Source of the DNA: Pseudomonadota bacterium
GTDB taxonomy: Bacteria > Pseudomonadota > Gammaproteobacteria > Xanthomonadales > Xanthomonadaceae
Direction: 5' to 3'
Length of the DNA: 24,354 nt
Assembly: GCA_023438325.1 (NCBI GenBank)
Contig: JAEXRB010000302.1
Coordinates: forward strand, 1-24,354
Below the pieces are notes generated by a model. The model did not search any database and was not told where the DNA came from. It saw only the letters and a program-made list of their open reading frames with translations. Shown in pieces: positions 1 through 7,306 of this stretch; position 1 is the first letter of the stretch, and every line of letters starts with the position of its first letter. The position numbers and the translations under genes were made by a program.

Positions 1-419
1 GCTACGGGCAGAGCCGCGTGCAGGTGGTGTGGAACCGGATCATCCTGCCCGACACGTCTTCGCTCACGCTCGACAACCTGGCGGGCACCGACCCGGCCGG
101 TTATGCCGGGCTGGAAGATGATGTGGATTGGCATTGGGGCCGCATCTTCGCCGGGGCAGTGCTGACGACGCTGCTGGGTGTTGGTGCCGAGCTGGCCGCT
201 CCGGAGAATCGGCAGGACGGTGATCGCGTCATCATCGCCGGCCGCGACAGCGCCCAGGACAGCATCAATCAGGTCGGCCAGGAAATGACCCGGCGCAACA
301 TGAACATCCAGCCAACGCTGACCGAGCGGCCTGGCCTGCCGGTTCGCATCATCGTCAACCGCGATCTGGTGCTGCGGCCCTACCAGCCGCTTTTCTTCAA
401 CAGGGGGACTTCACGATGA
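1..419 (+). CDS. trbI: TrbI/VirB10-type conjugal transfer protein, C-terminal part (5' end outside window)
   Basis: The reading frame is open from the window edge (first full codon at 3) and reads YGQSRVQVVWNRIILPDTSS, a typical stretch of the C-terminal beta-barrel of TrbI/VirB10. A hydrophobic segment follows (GRIFAGAVLTTLLGVGAELA), which in this family corresponds to the helix region that opens the outer-membrane pore. The end, with NMNIQPTLTERPGLPVRIIVNRDLVL, also fits the family. VirB10-type proteins span inner and outer membrane and form part of the type IV secretion core complex that exports DNA during conjugation. The stop codon overlaps the next start (ATGA at 416-419), so the two genes are translationally coupled. 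About 139 residues are visible; full-length proteins are usually over 400, so most of the gene lies to the left. The family call is confident; the exact element type is inferred. Confidence 0.9.
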   Translation, partial: YGQSRVQVVWNRIILPDTSSLTLDNLAGTDPAGYAGLEDDVDWHWGRIFAGAVLTTLLGVGAELAAPENRQDGDRVIIAGRDSAQDSINQVGQEMTRRNMNIQPTLTERPGLPVRIIVNRDLVLRPYQPLFFNRGTSR

Positions 420-658
420 CGACGCGCAAGCTGCGGCTGGGGCCGCTGCCGAAAACGGAATCCACGAAGTTGACCTTTGCCTGCCCGGCCAGCCTGAAAG
501 CCAAGCTCGACCAATACGCCGCGCTGCACGCGCAGACCTATGGCGAAGTGGTCGATGCGGCGACGCTGATTCCGCACATGCTGGAAGCCTTCATGGCTGG
601 GGATCGGGGCTTCAGGAAGGGAGGCACGGGCAAGGCCGCGCCGCTGAAGCCAAGCTGA
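416..658 (+). CDS. DUF2274 family protein, conjugation-region cargo
   Basis: This 80-residue protein starts with MTTRKLRLGPLPKTES and contains KLTFACPASLKAKLDQYAAL, followed by a TYGEVVDAATLIPHMLEAFM segment. I recognise it as DUF2274, a small family regularly found directly after trbI in trb-type integrative and conjugative elements. The pattern (basic N-terminus, a beta-strand-like stretch, then two helices) looks like a ribbon-helix-helix DNA-binding fold, so a regulatory role is possible, but this is inference. The start overlaps the trbI stop by four bases. A strong hairpin terminator follows at 690-714, so this is probably the last gene of the transfer operon. Confidence 0.85.
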   Translation: MTTRKLRLGPLPKTESTKLTFACPASLKAKLDQYAALHAQTYGEVVDAATLIPHMLEAFMAGDRGFRKGGTGKAAPLKPS

Positions 659-689
659 TGATGCCGGTTTCCGCAGGTGTCATCCCTCG

Positions 690-714
690 AACGCGCAGCC
701 CAAGGCTGCGCGTT
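690..714 (+). terminator. Rho-independent terminator after the trbI-DUF2274 operon
   Basis: An 11-bp perfect stem (AACGCGCAGCC / GGCTGCGCGTT) with a three-base loop CAA is followed by TTCTTCGTTCT. It lies 31 bases after the DUF2274 stop and faces the right way to end the transfer operon. The T tract is interrupted, but the stem is very strong. Confidence 0.8.
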
Positions 715-726
715 CTTCGTTCTGGA

Positions 727-856
727 GGGCTGCGGTGTTGTGGGCTATGATGATGAAACGCGGCCGCCGTCTGCTGGCAATCGTCCCCGATGCAGCACGC
801 TCCGGCTTTCTACCGCGACGCTCTTATGTGGCTCCTAGCCCACAATGCCGCAGCCC
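727..856. repeat. Long imperfect inverted repeat at the edge of the conjugative element
   Basis: The left arm at 727-746 (GGGCTGCGGTGTTGTGGGCT) and the right arm at 837-856 (AGCCCACAATGCCGCAGCCC) are inverted copies that match at 18 of 20 positions. The mismatches sit together in the centre of the arm (TG against CA). The 90-base spacer holds no convincing gene. Arms of this length and spacing are unlikely by chance. Possible roles are recombinase or accessory-factor binding sites near an element end, a transfer-related site, or a folded RNA. The sequence alone does not decide between them. Confidence 0.7.
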
Positions 857-1083
857 CGCAAATCGGCCCGAAATAGAGCTAAACCCGCGCCCTATATAGA
901 CTTCCGGCCATCAGGCTGTTTTCACAAAACGCTTGACACCGGAACTTTTTTGACGCTGCGCATCACGCAAGCCAGGTTCAAGCCAGATCAAATCGAACCA
1001 GATCGAAAACCCCCGCTTCGCTGCCCCTGCGATGCACGGCATCCCGCTCATGTTGGACACCCACCCCGGTTAAACTTCCCAAC
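857..1083. other. Gene-free stretch holding the probable right boundary of the integrated element
   Basis: No supported gene lies here, although the tex frame happens to stay open through it. It contains a small palindrome GTTTTCACAAAAC (918-930), a TTGACA (933-938) without a good -10 partner, and a run of six T (946-951). It lies between the last transfer gene and the chromosomal gene tex, so the element edge should fall here or just left of it. Tn4371-type elements end after trbI and are reported to use a T-rich 8-base target (TTTTTCAT); no exact copy is present. The boundary cannot be fixed without the other end or an empty-site genome. Confidence 0.4.
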
Positions 1084-1106
1084 CCGCCGTCGCTTCCCGA
1101 CGGCGG
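1084..1106 (+). terminator. Hairpin with T-rich tail upstream of tex
   Basis: CCGCCGTCG and CGACGGCGG form a 9-bp perfect stem around a five-base loop (CTTCC), followed by TTTCGTTCT. It lies 44 bases before the tex start on the same strand. It may be the terminator of whatever chromosomal gene stood upstream before the element inserted, or a structure in the tex leader. Confidence 0.55.
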
Positions 1107-1150
1107 TTTCGTTCTGGCGGCCGGCGGCCGCGTTTCACCGGAAAGGATCC

Positions 1151-3556
1151 ATGTCCCCTATCGAACACCGCATCGCCCAGATCATTGCCACCGACATCGC
1201 TGCCAAACCGGCGCAAGTGGAGGCCGCCGTCGCTTTGCTCGACGAAGGCGCGACCGTGCCTTTCATCGCGCGCTATCGCAAGGAAGTCACCGGCGGGCTG
1301 GACGATACGCAGCTGCGCCTGCTGGAAGAACGTCTGGCTTACCTGCGCGAACTGGAAGACCGCCGTGCGGCAGTGATCGCCAGCATCGAGGAGCAGGGCA
1401 AGATGACCGATGCGCTGCGGGGCGACCTGCTCGCCGCCGACACCAAGGCGCGTCTGGAAGATCTTTATCTTCCCTACAAGCCCAAGCGTCGCACCAAGGG
1501 CCAGATCGCGCGCGAGGCCGGGCTGGAGCCCTTGGCCGATGCGCTGCTCGGCGATCCATCGCTTGCGCCGGAGGCCACGGCATCGGGCTATGTGGATGGG
1601 GAAAAGGGCGTGGCCGATGTCAAAGCCGCACTCGATGGCGCACGCGCCATCCTGATGGAACGCTTCGCCGAAGACGCCGCACTGGTGGGCGAGATGCGCA
1701 ACTTCCTGCATACCCATGGCCGCATCCGTGCCCGCGTCATCGCCGGCAAGGAAACCGAAGGGGCGAAATACCGCGATTACTTCGAACACGTCGAACCGAT
1801 TTCGCAGATTCCCTCACACCGCATGCTGGCGTTGTTTCGTGCCAGCAAGGAGGAAATCATCGATCTGGCGCTGGTGCCGTTTCCCACCAGTGCGCCGAAG
1901 GTGGTGGCATCCGAGGCGCTGGACGACGCCATCGCCGCCGGCCATGCCGAAGCCGAAGGCCGCGTCGGCGTACACGTCGGCATCGCCGACAAGGGCCGTG
2001 CCGGCGATCGCTGGCTGCTCGATACCGTGCGCCAGACCTGGCGGGTGAAGTTGCATCTGCATCTGACCATCGACTTGTTCGGCCAAACCCGTGCCGCCGC
2101 GGAAGACGAAGCCATCCGCATCTTCGGCGACAACCTCAAGGATTTGCTGATGGCCGCACCGGCCGGCCCGAAAGTGGTGATGGGGCTGGATCCAGGCATC
2201 CGTACCGGCGTGAAGGTGGCTGTCGTCGATGCCACCGGCAAGCTGCTCGACACCACCACGGTGTATCCACATGAGCCGCGCCGCCAATGGGATGCCTCGC
2301 TCGGCGAACTGGGCATCTTGTGCAGGAAGCACGGCGTGAACCTCATCGCCATCGGCAACGGCACCGCCTCGCGCGAAACCGACAAGCTGGCCGGTGAGTT
2401 GATCCGCAAACTGCCGGAACAGGCCATCGGCAAGATCGTGGTGAGTGAGGCCGGAGCGTCGGTGTATTCGGCCTCCGAACTGGCAGCAAAGGAATTTCCC
2501 TCGCTGGATGTTTCGCTGCGCGGCGCAGTATCCATCGCGCGGCGCTTGCAGGATCCGCTCGCCGAGTTGGTGAAGATCGATCCCAAATCCATCGGTGTCG
2601 GCCAGTACCAGCACGACGTGAATCAAGTGAAGCTCGCACGCACGCTGGATGCGCGCGTGGAAGACTGCGTGAACGCCGTCGGCGTGGATGTGAACACCGC
2701 ATCGGCCGCCTTGCTCACCCGCGTGGCGGGCTTGTCATCCAGCGTGGCGGAAAACGTGGTGAAGCATCGCGATGCCAATGGCCCGTTCGCCAACCGCAAG
2801 GCGCTGCTGAAAGTACCGCGCCTGGGCGACAAGGCATTTGAACAATGTGCCGGCTTTCTGCGCATCGCCGATGGTGAAAATCCACTGGATGCCTCGTCGG
2901 TGCATCCGGAGGCCTATCCGGTGGTGGAGCGCATCCTGCAAAACTGCGGGCGCGAGATGAAGCAGGTGATCGGCGATACCGGCTTCCTGCGCACCCTGAA
3001 GCCGGAAAATTTCACCGACGAAAAGTTCGGCCTGCCGACCGTGCGCGACATCCTCAAGGAACTGGAAAAGCCGGGCCGTGACCCGCGCCCCGAGTTCAAG
3101 ACGGCCGCATTTGCCGACGGTGTTGAAGACATCCACGACCTGCGCCCCGGCATGATTCTCGAAGGCGTGGTCTCGAACGTGGCCGCATTCGGCGCCTTCG
3201 TGGATCTGGGCGTGCATCAGGATGGGCTGGTGCACGTTTCCGCGCTGTCGGACAAGTTCGTCAAAGACCCGCGCGAAGTGGTCAAGGCTGGCGATATCGT
3301 CAAGGTGAAGGTGATGGAGGTGGATATCCCGCGCCAGCGCATCGGCCTGTCGATGCGGCTTTCCGATGAGCCGGGCCAGTCTCCGCGTGGCGGGCGACCG
3401 GGCGAGGCACGCGATGGCGGAGCACGTGATCGTGGCGCCGCGCCGCGTGCATCCGATCGCGGCACGCGTGGTTCGCAGGGGGCAGGTTCCGGCTCCGGCC
3501 TGGGTGGTGCAGGTTCGGCACTGGCGGATGCTTTCGCGCGCGCGCGGTCGAAATAA
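1151..3556 (+). CDS. tex: Tex, S1-domain RNA-binding transcription accessory protein
   Basis: Tex is a nucleic-acid-binding protein first described as affecting toxin expression in Bordetella; it acts in the cytoplasm with the transcription machinery. The 801-residue product has the usual order: N-terminal helical region starting MSPIEHRIAQIIA with FIARYRKE near residue 40, a YqgF-like RNase H fold at about 341-470 (VVMGLDPGIRTGVKVAVVD), helix-hairpin-helix motifs at about 517-573 (VAGLSSSVAENVVKHR) and an S1 domain at 664-739 (LRPGMILEGVVSNVAAFGAF). A 62-residue tail rich in Arg, Gly and Ala follows, beyond the core; E. coli Tex is about 773 residues. I chose ATG 1151 because the homologous N-terminus starts there, preceded by GGAAAGGAT. 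The frame stays open upstream to 845, but that part has no family resemblance. The next gene starts three bases after the stop. Confidence 0.95.
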   Translation: MSPIEHRIAQIIATDIAAKPAQVEAAVALLDEGATVPFIARYRKEVTGGLDDTQLRLLEERLAYLRELEDRRAAVIASIEEQGKMTDALRGDLLAADTKARLEDLYLPYKPKRRTKGQIAREAGLEPLADALLGDPSLAPEATASGYVDGEKGVADVKAALDGARAILMERFAEDAALVGEMRNFLHTHGRIRARVIAGKETEGAKYRDYFEHVEPISQIPSHRMLALFRASKEEIIDLALVPFPTSAPKVVASEALDDAIAAGHAEAEGRVGVHVGIADKGRAGDRWLLDTVRQTWRVKLHLHLTIDLFGQTRAAAEDEAIRIFGDNLKDLLMAAPAGPKVVMGLDPGIRTGVKVAVVDATGKLLDTTTVYPHEPRRQWDASLGELGILCRKHGVNLIAIGNGTASRETDKLAGELIRKLPEQAIGKIVVSEAGASVYSASELAAKEFPSLDVSLRGAVSIARRLQDPLAELVKIDPKSIGVGQYQHDVNQVKLARTLDARVEDCVNAVGVDVNTASAALLTRVAGLSSSVAENVVKHRDANGPFANRKALLKVPRLGDKAFEQCAGFLRIADGENPLDASSVHPEAYPVVERILQNCGREMKQVIGDTGFLRTLKPENFTDEKFGLPTVRDILKELEKPGRDPRPEFKTAAFADGVEDIHDLRPGMILEGVVSNVAAFGAFVDLGVHQDGLVHVSALSDKFVKDPREVVKAGDIVKVKVMEVDIPRQRIGLSMRLSDEPGQSPRGGRPGEARDGGARDRGAAPRASDRGTRGSQGAGSGSGLGGAGSALADAFARARSK

Positions 3557-3559
3557 TCC

Positions 3560-3751
3560 ATGACGACACGCGTGCCACTGCCCGCTTTCGATCCGCGCCC
3601 GATGCCGCCGGAACCGCCGCTGCCGGGCGATTGCTGCGACAGCGGATGCAGCCCGTGCGTCAACGACATCTACACCGAGGAATTGCAGGAATACCGGCGC
3701 GAGCTGGCGGAATGGCTGGCGCGGCATCCGGATGCGAACCCGGCAGAGTGA
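3560..3751 (+). CDS. Oxidoreductase-like domain small Cys protein
   Basis: This 63-residue protein carries the motif GDCCDSGCSPCVNDIYTEEL followed by YRRELAEWLARHP, which matches the N-terminal oxidoreductase-like family (PF09791). The proline-rich start (PMPPEPPLPG) is also typical. The four Cys residues in a CC-x3-C-x2-C arrangement suggest metal or redox chemistry, but the biochemical role is not known to me. ATG 3560 lies three bases after the tex stop, so the two genes are almost certainly cotranscribed. The gene converges on the protease gene at 3830. Confidence 0.85.
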   Translation: MTTRVPLPAFDPRPMPPEPPLPGDCCDSGCSPCVNDIYTEELQEYRRELAEWLARHPDANPAE

Positions 3752-3829
3752 GATCCAGGCCCAGGCCGCGTGGGCAGCGGAAAGCAAGACCGCGCGCCGC
3801 GCGAGTTCGCAGGAAATTGGCCTCCGGCC

Positions 3830-5971
3830 TCATTCAAAGCCGTTGGCAAACAGGAAGCCACCTCGCAACTGCACGTTGGCGCTGGCGGACTTCGCTCCGC
3901 CCGCGCCACTGTTGCCGTTGTCGTTGATCGTGACGGTCATGTTGGCCGGCCCGGTGAACCCCGCGCCGGACATGCCCGCATTGCCCGCCGCGAAGTAGGC
4001 ATTCAAGGCCGTCAGGGTACCGCTGAACGTGCGATTCCCGCCGCTGCCCGACGCCGTGACACCGCCGCTGCTGCCTCCACTCAAGGTCACACCTGCCGGT
4101 GCGCCGAGTGTCACCGTCAAACTCCCGCCACCTGCGTCCACATCGGCAAAATTCATCCCTGAAACTGGCGCAGCTCCGGCGACGAACACATGAAGCTGCG
4201 CCGGCACGCTCAGCGTGGGCGCATCGTTGACCGCCGTTACCGTGATCGTGCTGTTGGCCGTCACGCTTTGCGCACCGCCACTGCCGCTGTGACCGTTGTC
4301 GTTGAGGCTGATGGAAATCGGTTGGTTCGCGGTGGCGTTCAGCGCACTGGTGTAGCGCAGGTTGCCCGACGCCAGAAAAGCATTGAGTGCCGACAACGTG
4401 CCTTGCAGGACACGCGCGTTGCCCGTGCCTGCCACGCTGACGCCGCCACTGCCGGTGGCCGACAGCACGCCGGTGGAAACTGTGAACGTGGCCGTGAGAT
4501 TGCCGCTGCCGGCATCCGGGTCGGAAAAGGAAATCCCGTTCAGCGATGAGGCCACATCCTCGGTCACCGTGAAACTGGCCGGCGCGGTGATCGCGGGCGC
4601 CTGATTGGACGAGCCCAGCGGCACCACGCAACTGGATGGCTGGCTGGCGATGCGATTGTTGATTTGGGTGACGTGAACCGGGTGGAACAATTGCACGTTG
4701 GCACCACAGCTTGCCGATGAAACATGGCAATAGCTCATCAGCGTGCCTTTGGGTGCACCTGGTGCGGAGCCGGTTGCGGGGCAGGACACCGTCCCGGAGT
4801 AACAGCCCGTGCCTTCACCGGAAAAACATGTGTCCAGGAAGCTGCCGCCATCTTGGGTGCAATGTGTATGTGACAAGCCGAAGTTGTGGCCCAACTCGTG
4901 CGCCACCAGCGGCGCGTCAGCCGACGCCGTGTCCGAGGTGTACTTGAACACGCGATTGATGCTGTAGTGCCCGTAGGTCTGCCCACCCCATGTGGTGCCG
5001 GTGGCGGCGCAATAGCTGCCGGATGTCAGCACCCACGCAATGCCCGACGCGCTGTTGGAATTGGTCGATTTTCCGGAAATCATCAGCGCGAACGCGCGCG
5101 ACACGCTGGCGTGATTGCTCATCCAGTACGCGCCAAACTCGTTGAGCTGATCATCCATGTCGGTGCTGCTGGTGGATGGATAAGGGTCAAGCGTGGTGGA
5201 AGGGCGCAAGATCTGGTGGCCGATCTGCAACTGGAGCTGTGCACCGCCAGCGCCCGGATCAAGTTCGTAGATCGCATTCATCGAAGCGACGAGTGCCGCA
5301 AGGTAACTCCCCGCGCTCGCGGTGTTGTTGGAGAACTTTTGCTGCAACAGTTCATTGTCGGTGTCGATTGCCAAGGTCAGCCGCCGGGTAGCGGACTTCG
5401 GCTGCGCCGTGCGTGTTGCAACACGAGCCAACTCAGAGAGCTTGTGAGACTGAGGCAAAACATCCAGACCGCCCATGCAATCGGACTCAGGCAAGCTGCC
5501 ATCAGGCAACGCTGCATCGGTGGATTTCCCGATGAGATGCAAACCATCACGCGATGTCAGCACATCGAGCCGATAGCTGCCCTCGGCACTGAGCAATAGG
5601 CCCTCGCCCTGCTTGCCGTCGGGCATCAGCGACAACGCGACGCGCTCGCCCGGACGGGTGCCGATGTAATGGATCAGCGGGCTGCGCGGAGCCGGCACAA
5701 GGCCCTTGTCGGTCGCAATCCAGAGCTGCGCATCATCGGAATACACCTCGATGCGGCGGAAGGTCCAGTCCTTGCCCGTGCCTTTCGCCGCACTGGCGGC
5801 ATCACGCAATGCAGCCTGTGTCGTGGCTTCCGGTGACAGGGCTCTGAGCCGAGCCAGGCCCTCTGCATCCAGATGCAGTGTCACATCGCCGTGTGCCAGC
5901 GCGAACGCGGGGAGCCACGCCACCACCAAACTCAAACCCAGGGAGAAGACGCTGCGGCGCATCGCATCCAT
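3830..5971 (-). CDS. Secreted reprolysin-like zinc metalloprotease with two C-terminal repeats
   Basis: The 713-residue product starts with a signal peptide (MDAMRRSVFSLGLSLVVAWL, probable cleavage after ALA at 26). A propeptide-like region follows, then a metzincin catalytic domain with HELGHNFGLSH (zinc ligands H358, H362, H368; catalytic E359) and the Met-turn GTLMSYCH (M412). The arrangement fits reprolysin/M12B-like bacterial peptidases. Two tandem repeats of about 120 residues follow (458-579 and 583-702), each holding GTL(S/T)ALNA and NDNG(H/N)SG(S/A)GGA; they resemble cadherin-like adhesion modules. The protein ends in FLFANGFE. I chose ATG 5971 because GGAGG lies five bases upstream and it gives a clean signal peptide; an upstream ATG at 6079 adds 36 unlikely residues. 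The likely job is extracellular protein degradation. Substrate unknown. Confidence 0.9.
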   Translation of the reverse strand: MDAMRRSVFSLGLSLVVAWLPAFALAHGDVTLHLDAEGLARLRALSPEATTQAALRDAASAAKGTGKDWTFRRIEVYSDDAQLWIATDKGLVPAPRSPLIHYIGTRPGERVALSLMPDGKQGEGLLLSAEGSYRLDVLTSRDGLHLIGKSTDAALPDGSLPESDCMGGLDVLPQSHKLSELARVATRTAQPKSATRRLTLAIDTDNELLQQKFSNNTASAGSYLAALVASMNAIYELDPGAGGAQLQLQIGHQILRPSTTLDPYPSTSSTDMDDQLNEFGAYWMSNHASVSRAFALMISGKSTNSNSASGIAWVLTSGSYCAATGTTWGGQTYGHYSINRVFKYTSDTASADAPLVAHELGHNFGLSHTHCTQDGGSFLDTCFSGEGTGCYSGTVSCPATGSAPGAPKGTLMSYCHVSSASCGANVQLFHPVHVTQINNRIASQPSSCVVPLGSSNQAPAITAPASFTVTEDVASSLNGISFSDPDAGSGNLTATFTVSTGVLSATGSGGVSVAGTGNARVLQGTLSALNAFLASGNLRYTSALNATANQPISISLNDNGHSGSGGAQSVTANSTITVTAVNDAPTLSVPAQLHVFVAGAAPVSGMNFADVDAGGGSLTVTLGAPAGVTLSGGSSGGVTASGSGGNRTFSGTLTALNAYFAAGNAGMSGAGFTGPANMTVTINDNGNSGAGGAKSASANVQLRGGFLFANGFE

Positions 5972-6011
5972 GTGAACCTCCGCTACCACTTGAAATCCGA
6001 GATATCCCTGT

Positions 6012-6072
6012 CGCGCCAGCATACCGAAGATGCTTCCTGCGGTTGCGCCGGCCCGACACACATGCTGGCGCG
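6012..6072. repeat. Inverted repeat upstream of the metalloprotease gene
   Basis: CGCGCCAGCAT at 6012-6022 and ATGCTGGCGCG at 6062-6072 are perfect 11-base inverted copies, 39 bases apart. They lie between the SDR stop and the protease start, 41 to 101 bases before the protease ATG. The structure could form a leader stem-loop or be a paired protein-binding site; no T tract follows, so it is not an ordinary terminator. Confidence 0.5.
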
Positions 6073-6097
6073 GGTGCATCGAAAGCGGGGCAGGACC

Positions 6098-6874
6098 TCA
6101 GAAGCCATACCGCAAAAAGCCGCCATCCACCGCGATGCATTCGCCGGTGACATAACTGGCCGCCGGCAGGCACAGGAACGCGACCGCCGCCGCGACTTCC
6201 TCCGGTTCGCCGATCCGGCCCATCGGCGTGCGCGCCAGCACTTCTTCGCGATACTCGGGCAAGGCCAACGGGCCGGCGGTGCGGCGGGTACGGATGTACC
6301 ACGGCGCCACCGCGTTCACGCGGATGCCATCGGCCGCCCATTCACAGGCGAGATTGCGGGTAAGTTGGTGCAACGCTGCCTTGCTCGCGCCATACGGAGC
6401 GCCGGTGCGCACATGGGTGAGGCCGGAAACCGAGCCGATGTTGACGATGGCGCTGGCCGGATGCTCGCACAGCATCGGATAGGCGTAGCGGCAAAGCTCG
6501 AAGGCGGCGAACAGGTTGGTTTCGAAGATCGCGCGCCACTCGTCCTCGGCATAATCCATGGCCGCACGCGACACATTCGCGCCGGCGTTGTTGATCAGCA
6601 GATGCAGCGGCACGCCGGCATCTTCGACCCAATCGAACAGGGCCTGCCGCTCCTCGGCCATCGCCACATCGGCAGCAAAACCCCGCACGACACGTTGTGG
6701 AAACGCTTCGGCCAGCTCATCCTCGGCCGCGCGCAACGCATCGCCATCGCGTGCGGTGAGCATCACATCCGCGCCCAGACCGAGCAGTTCGCGTGCCACC
6801 GCAAAACCGATGCCCGCGCTGCCACCCGTCACCAGTGCGCCTTGCCCATCCAGTCGCCAGCGTGGATCCACCAT
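6098..6874 (-). CDS. Short-chain dehydrogenase/reductase, tropinone-reductase-like
   Basis: The 258-residue protein has the classical SDR set: TGGSAGIG (16-23) for NAD(P) binding, NNAG (95-98), and the catalytic residues N120, S148 (in NIGSVSG), Y161 and K165 (YGASK). It ends with YVTGECIAVDGGF, the usual C-terminal SDR signature. The opening WRLDGQGALVTGGSAGIG is close to tropinone-reductase-like members of the family; the substrate cannot be read from sequence. I chose ATG 6874 because GGAGG lies seven bases upstream and the Rossmann fold begins right after; the frame stays open further but without homology. It lies upstream of the protease gene on the same strand, with 126 bases between them, and is divergent to the gene at 6947. 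Confidence 0.92.
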   Translation of the reverse strand: MVDPRWRLDGQGALVTGGSAGIGFAVARELLGLGADVMLTARDGDALRAAEDELAEAFPQRVVRGFAADVAMAEERQALFDWVEDAGVPLHLLINNAGANVSRAAMDYAEDEWRAIFETNLFAAFELCRYAYPMLCEHPASAIVNIGSVSGLTHVRTGAPYGASKAALHQLTRNLACEWAADGIRVNAVAPWYIRTRRTAGPLALPEYREEVLARTPMGRIGEPEEVAAAVAFLCLPAASYVTGECIAVDGGFLRYGF

Positions 6875-6899
6875 GGCGATGCCTCCGTTCCTCAGTCGC

Positions 6900-6908
6900 G
6901 GGTAGGAT
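6900..6908 (+). promoter_or_regulatory. Possible -10 region (GGGTAGGAT) for the 6947 gene
   Basis: TAGGAT at 6903-6908 lies 38 bases before the ATG at 6947. The same nine bases GGGTAGGAT occur at 24114-24122 before another small secreted protein. No good -35 is visible at either place, so this is a weak call. Confidence 0.3.
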
Positions 6909-6946
6909 AAGCCCATCCGCCCCCGCTTCCATTCCCGGATTCCCGC

Positions 6947-7306
6947 ATGACTCAGCGAACCTTCCTGCCCTCTTTGGCCATTGCACTCGGCATGTCCCTG
7001 CCTGCCGTCCACGCCGCGCAACCGGACTGCACCGACATCGCCGGCTGGAACAGCGGCCGCCACGGTCAGACCGCCGAAGCCGCCTGCACCGCAGACGCCT
7101 ATGTCGAAGCCTTCCGCCTCGGCCAAGCACTCGCCAATTTGCGTACGCGCCACGCCGCGCTGGAAACGCGCATCACCCAATCTCCCGACCAAGCCGGCGC
7201 ACTGCGTCGCCAGCAGCGCCAGATCGATGTGGACATCGAGGCCATCCACGGCGTTGCCACCTTGCGTGGCTGGCCCACGCGGCTGCCGGAAGGAGAAACC
7301 CCGTGA
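6947..7306 (+). CDS. Small exported protein, possibly DUF2799-like
   Basis: The 119-residue product has a signal peptide (MTQRTFLPSLAIALGMSLPA, likely cleavage after VHA at 23). The mature part has two Cys residues in CTDIAGWNSGRHGQ and ACTADAYVEAFRLGQ, then a helical stretch rich in Arg, Gln and Ala. The Cys-Trp-Gly/Cys-Tyr-x-x-G-x-x-x-G spacing resembles DUF2799, but I am not certain. It is likely periplasmic. The stop overlaps the GTG start of the next gene by four bases, so the two form a small operon. Confidence 0.7.
   Translation: MTQRTFLPSLAIALGMSLPAVHAAQPDCTDIAGWNSGRHGQTAEAACTADAYVEAFRLGQALANLRTRHAALETRITQSPDQAGALRRQQRQIDVDIEAIHGVATLRGWPTRLPEGETP

Noticed and set aside
970..990. GGTTCAAGCC resembling a tRNA T-loop, as a possible attachment site
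   Set aside because: No acceptor stem, anticodon arm or CCA end can be folded around it.
845..1150. An upstream in-frame extension of tex by 102 codons
   Set aside because: The extension has no resemblance to Tex, includes the hairpin at 1084-1106, and the real start at 1151 has a ribosome-binding site.
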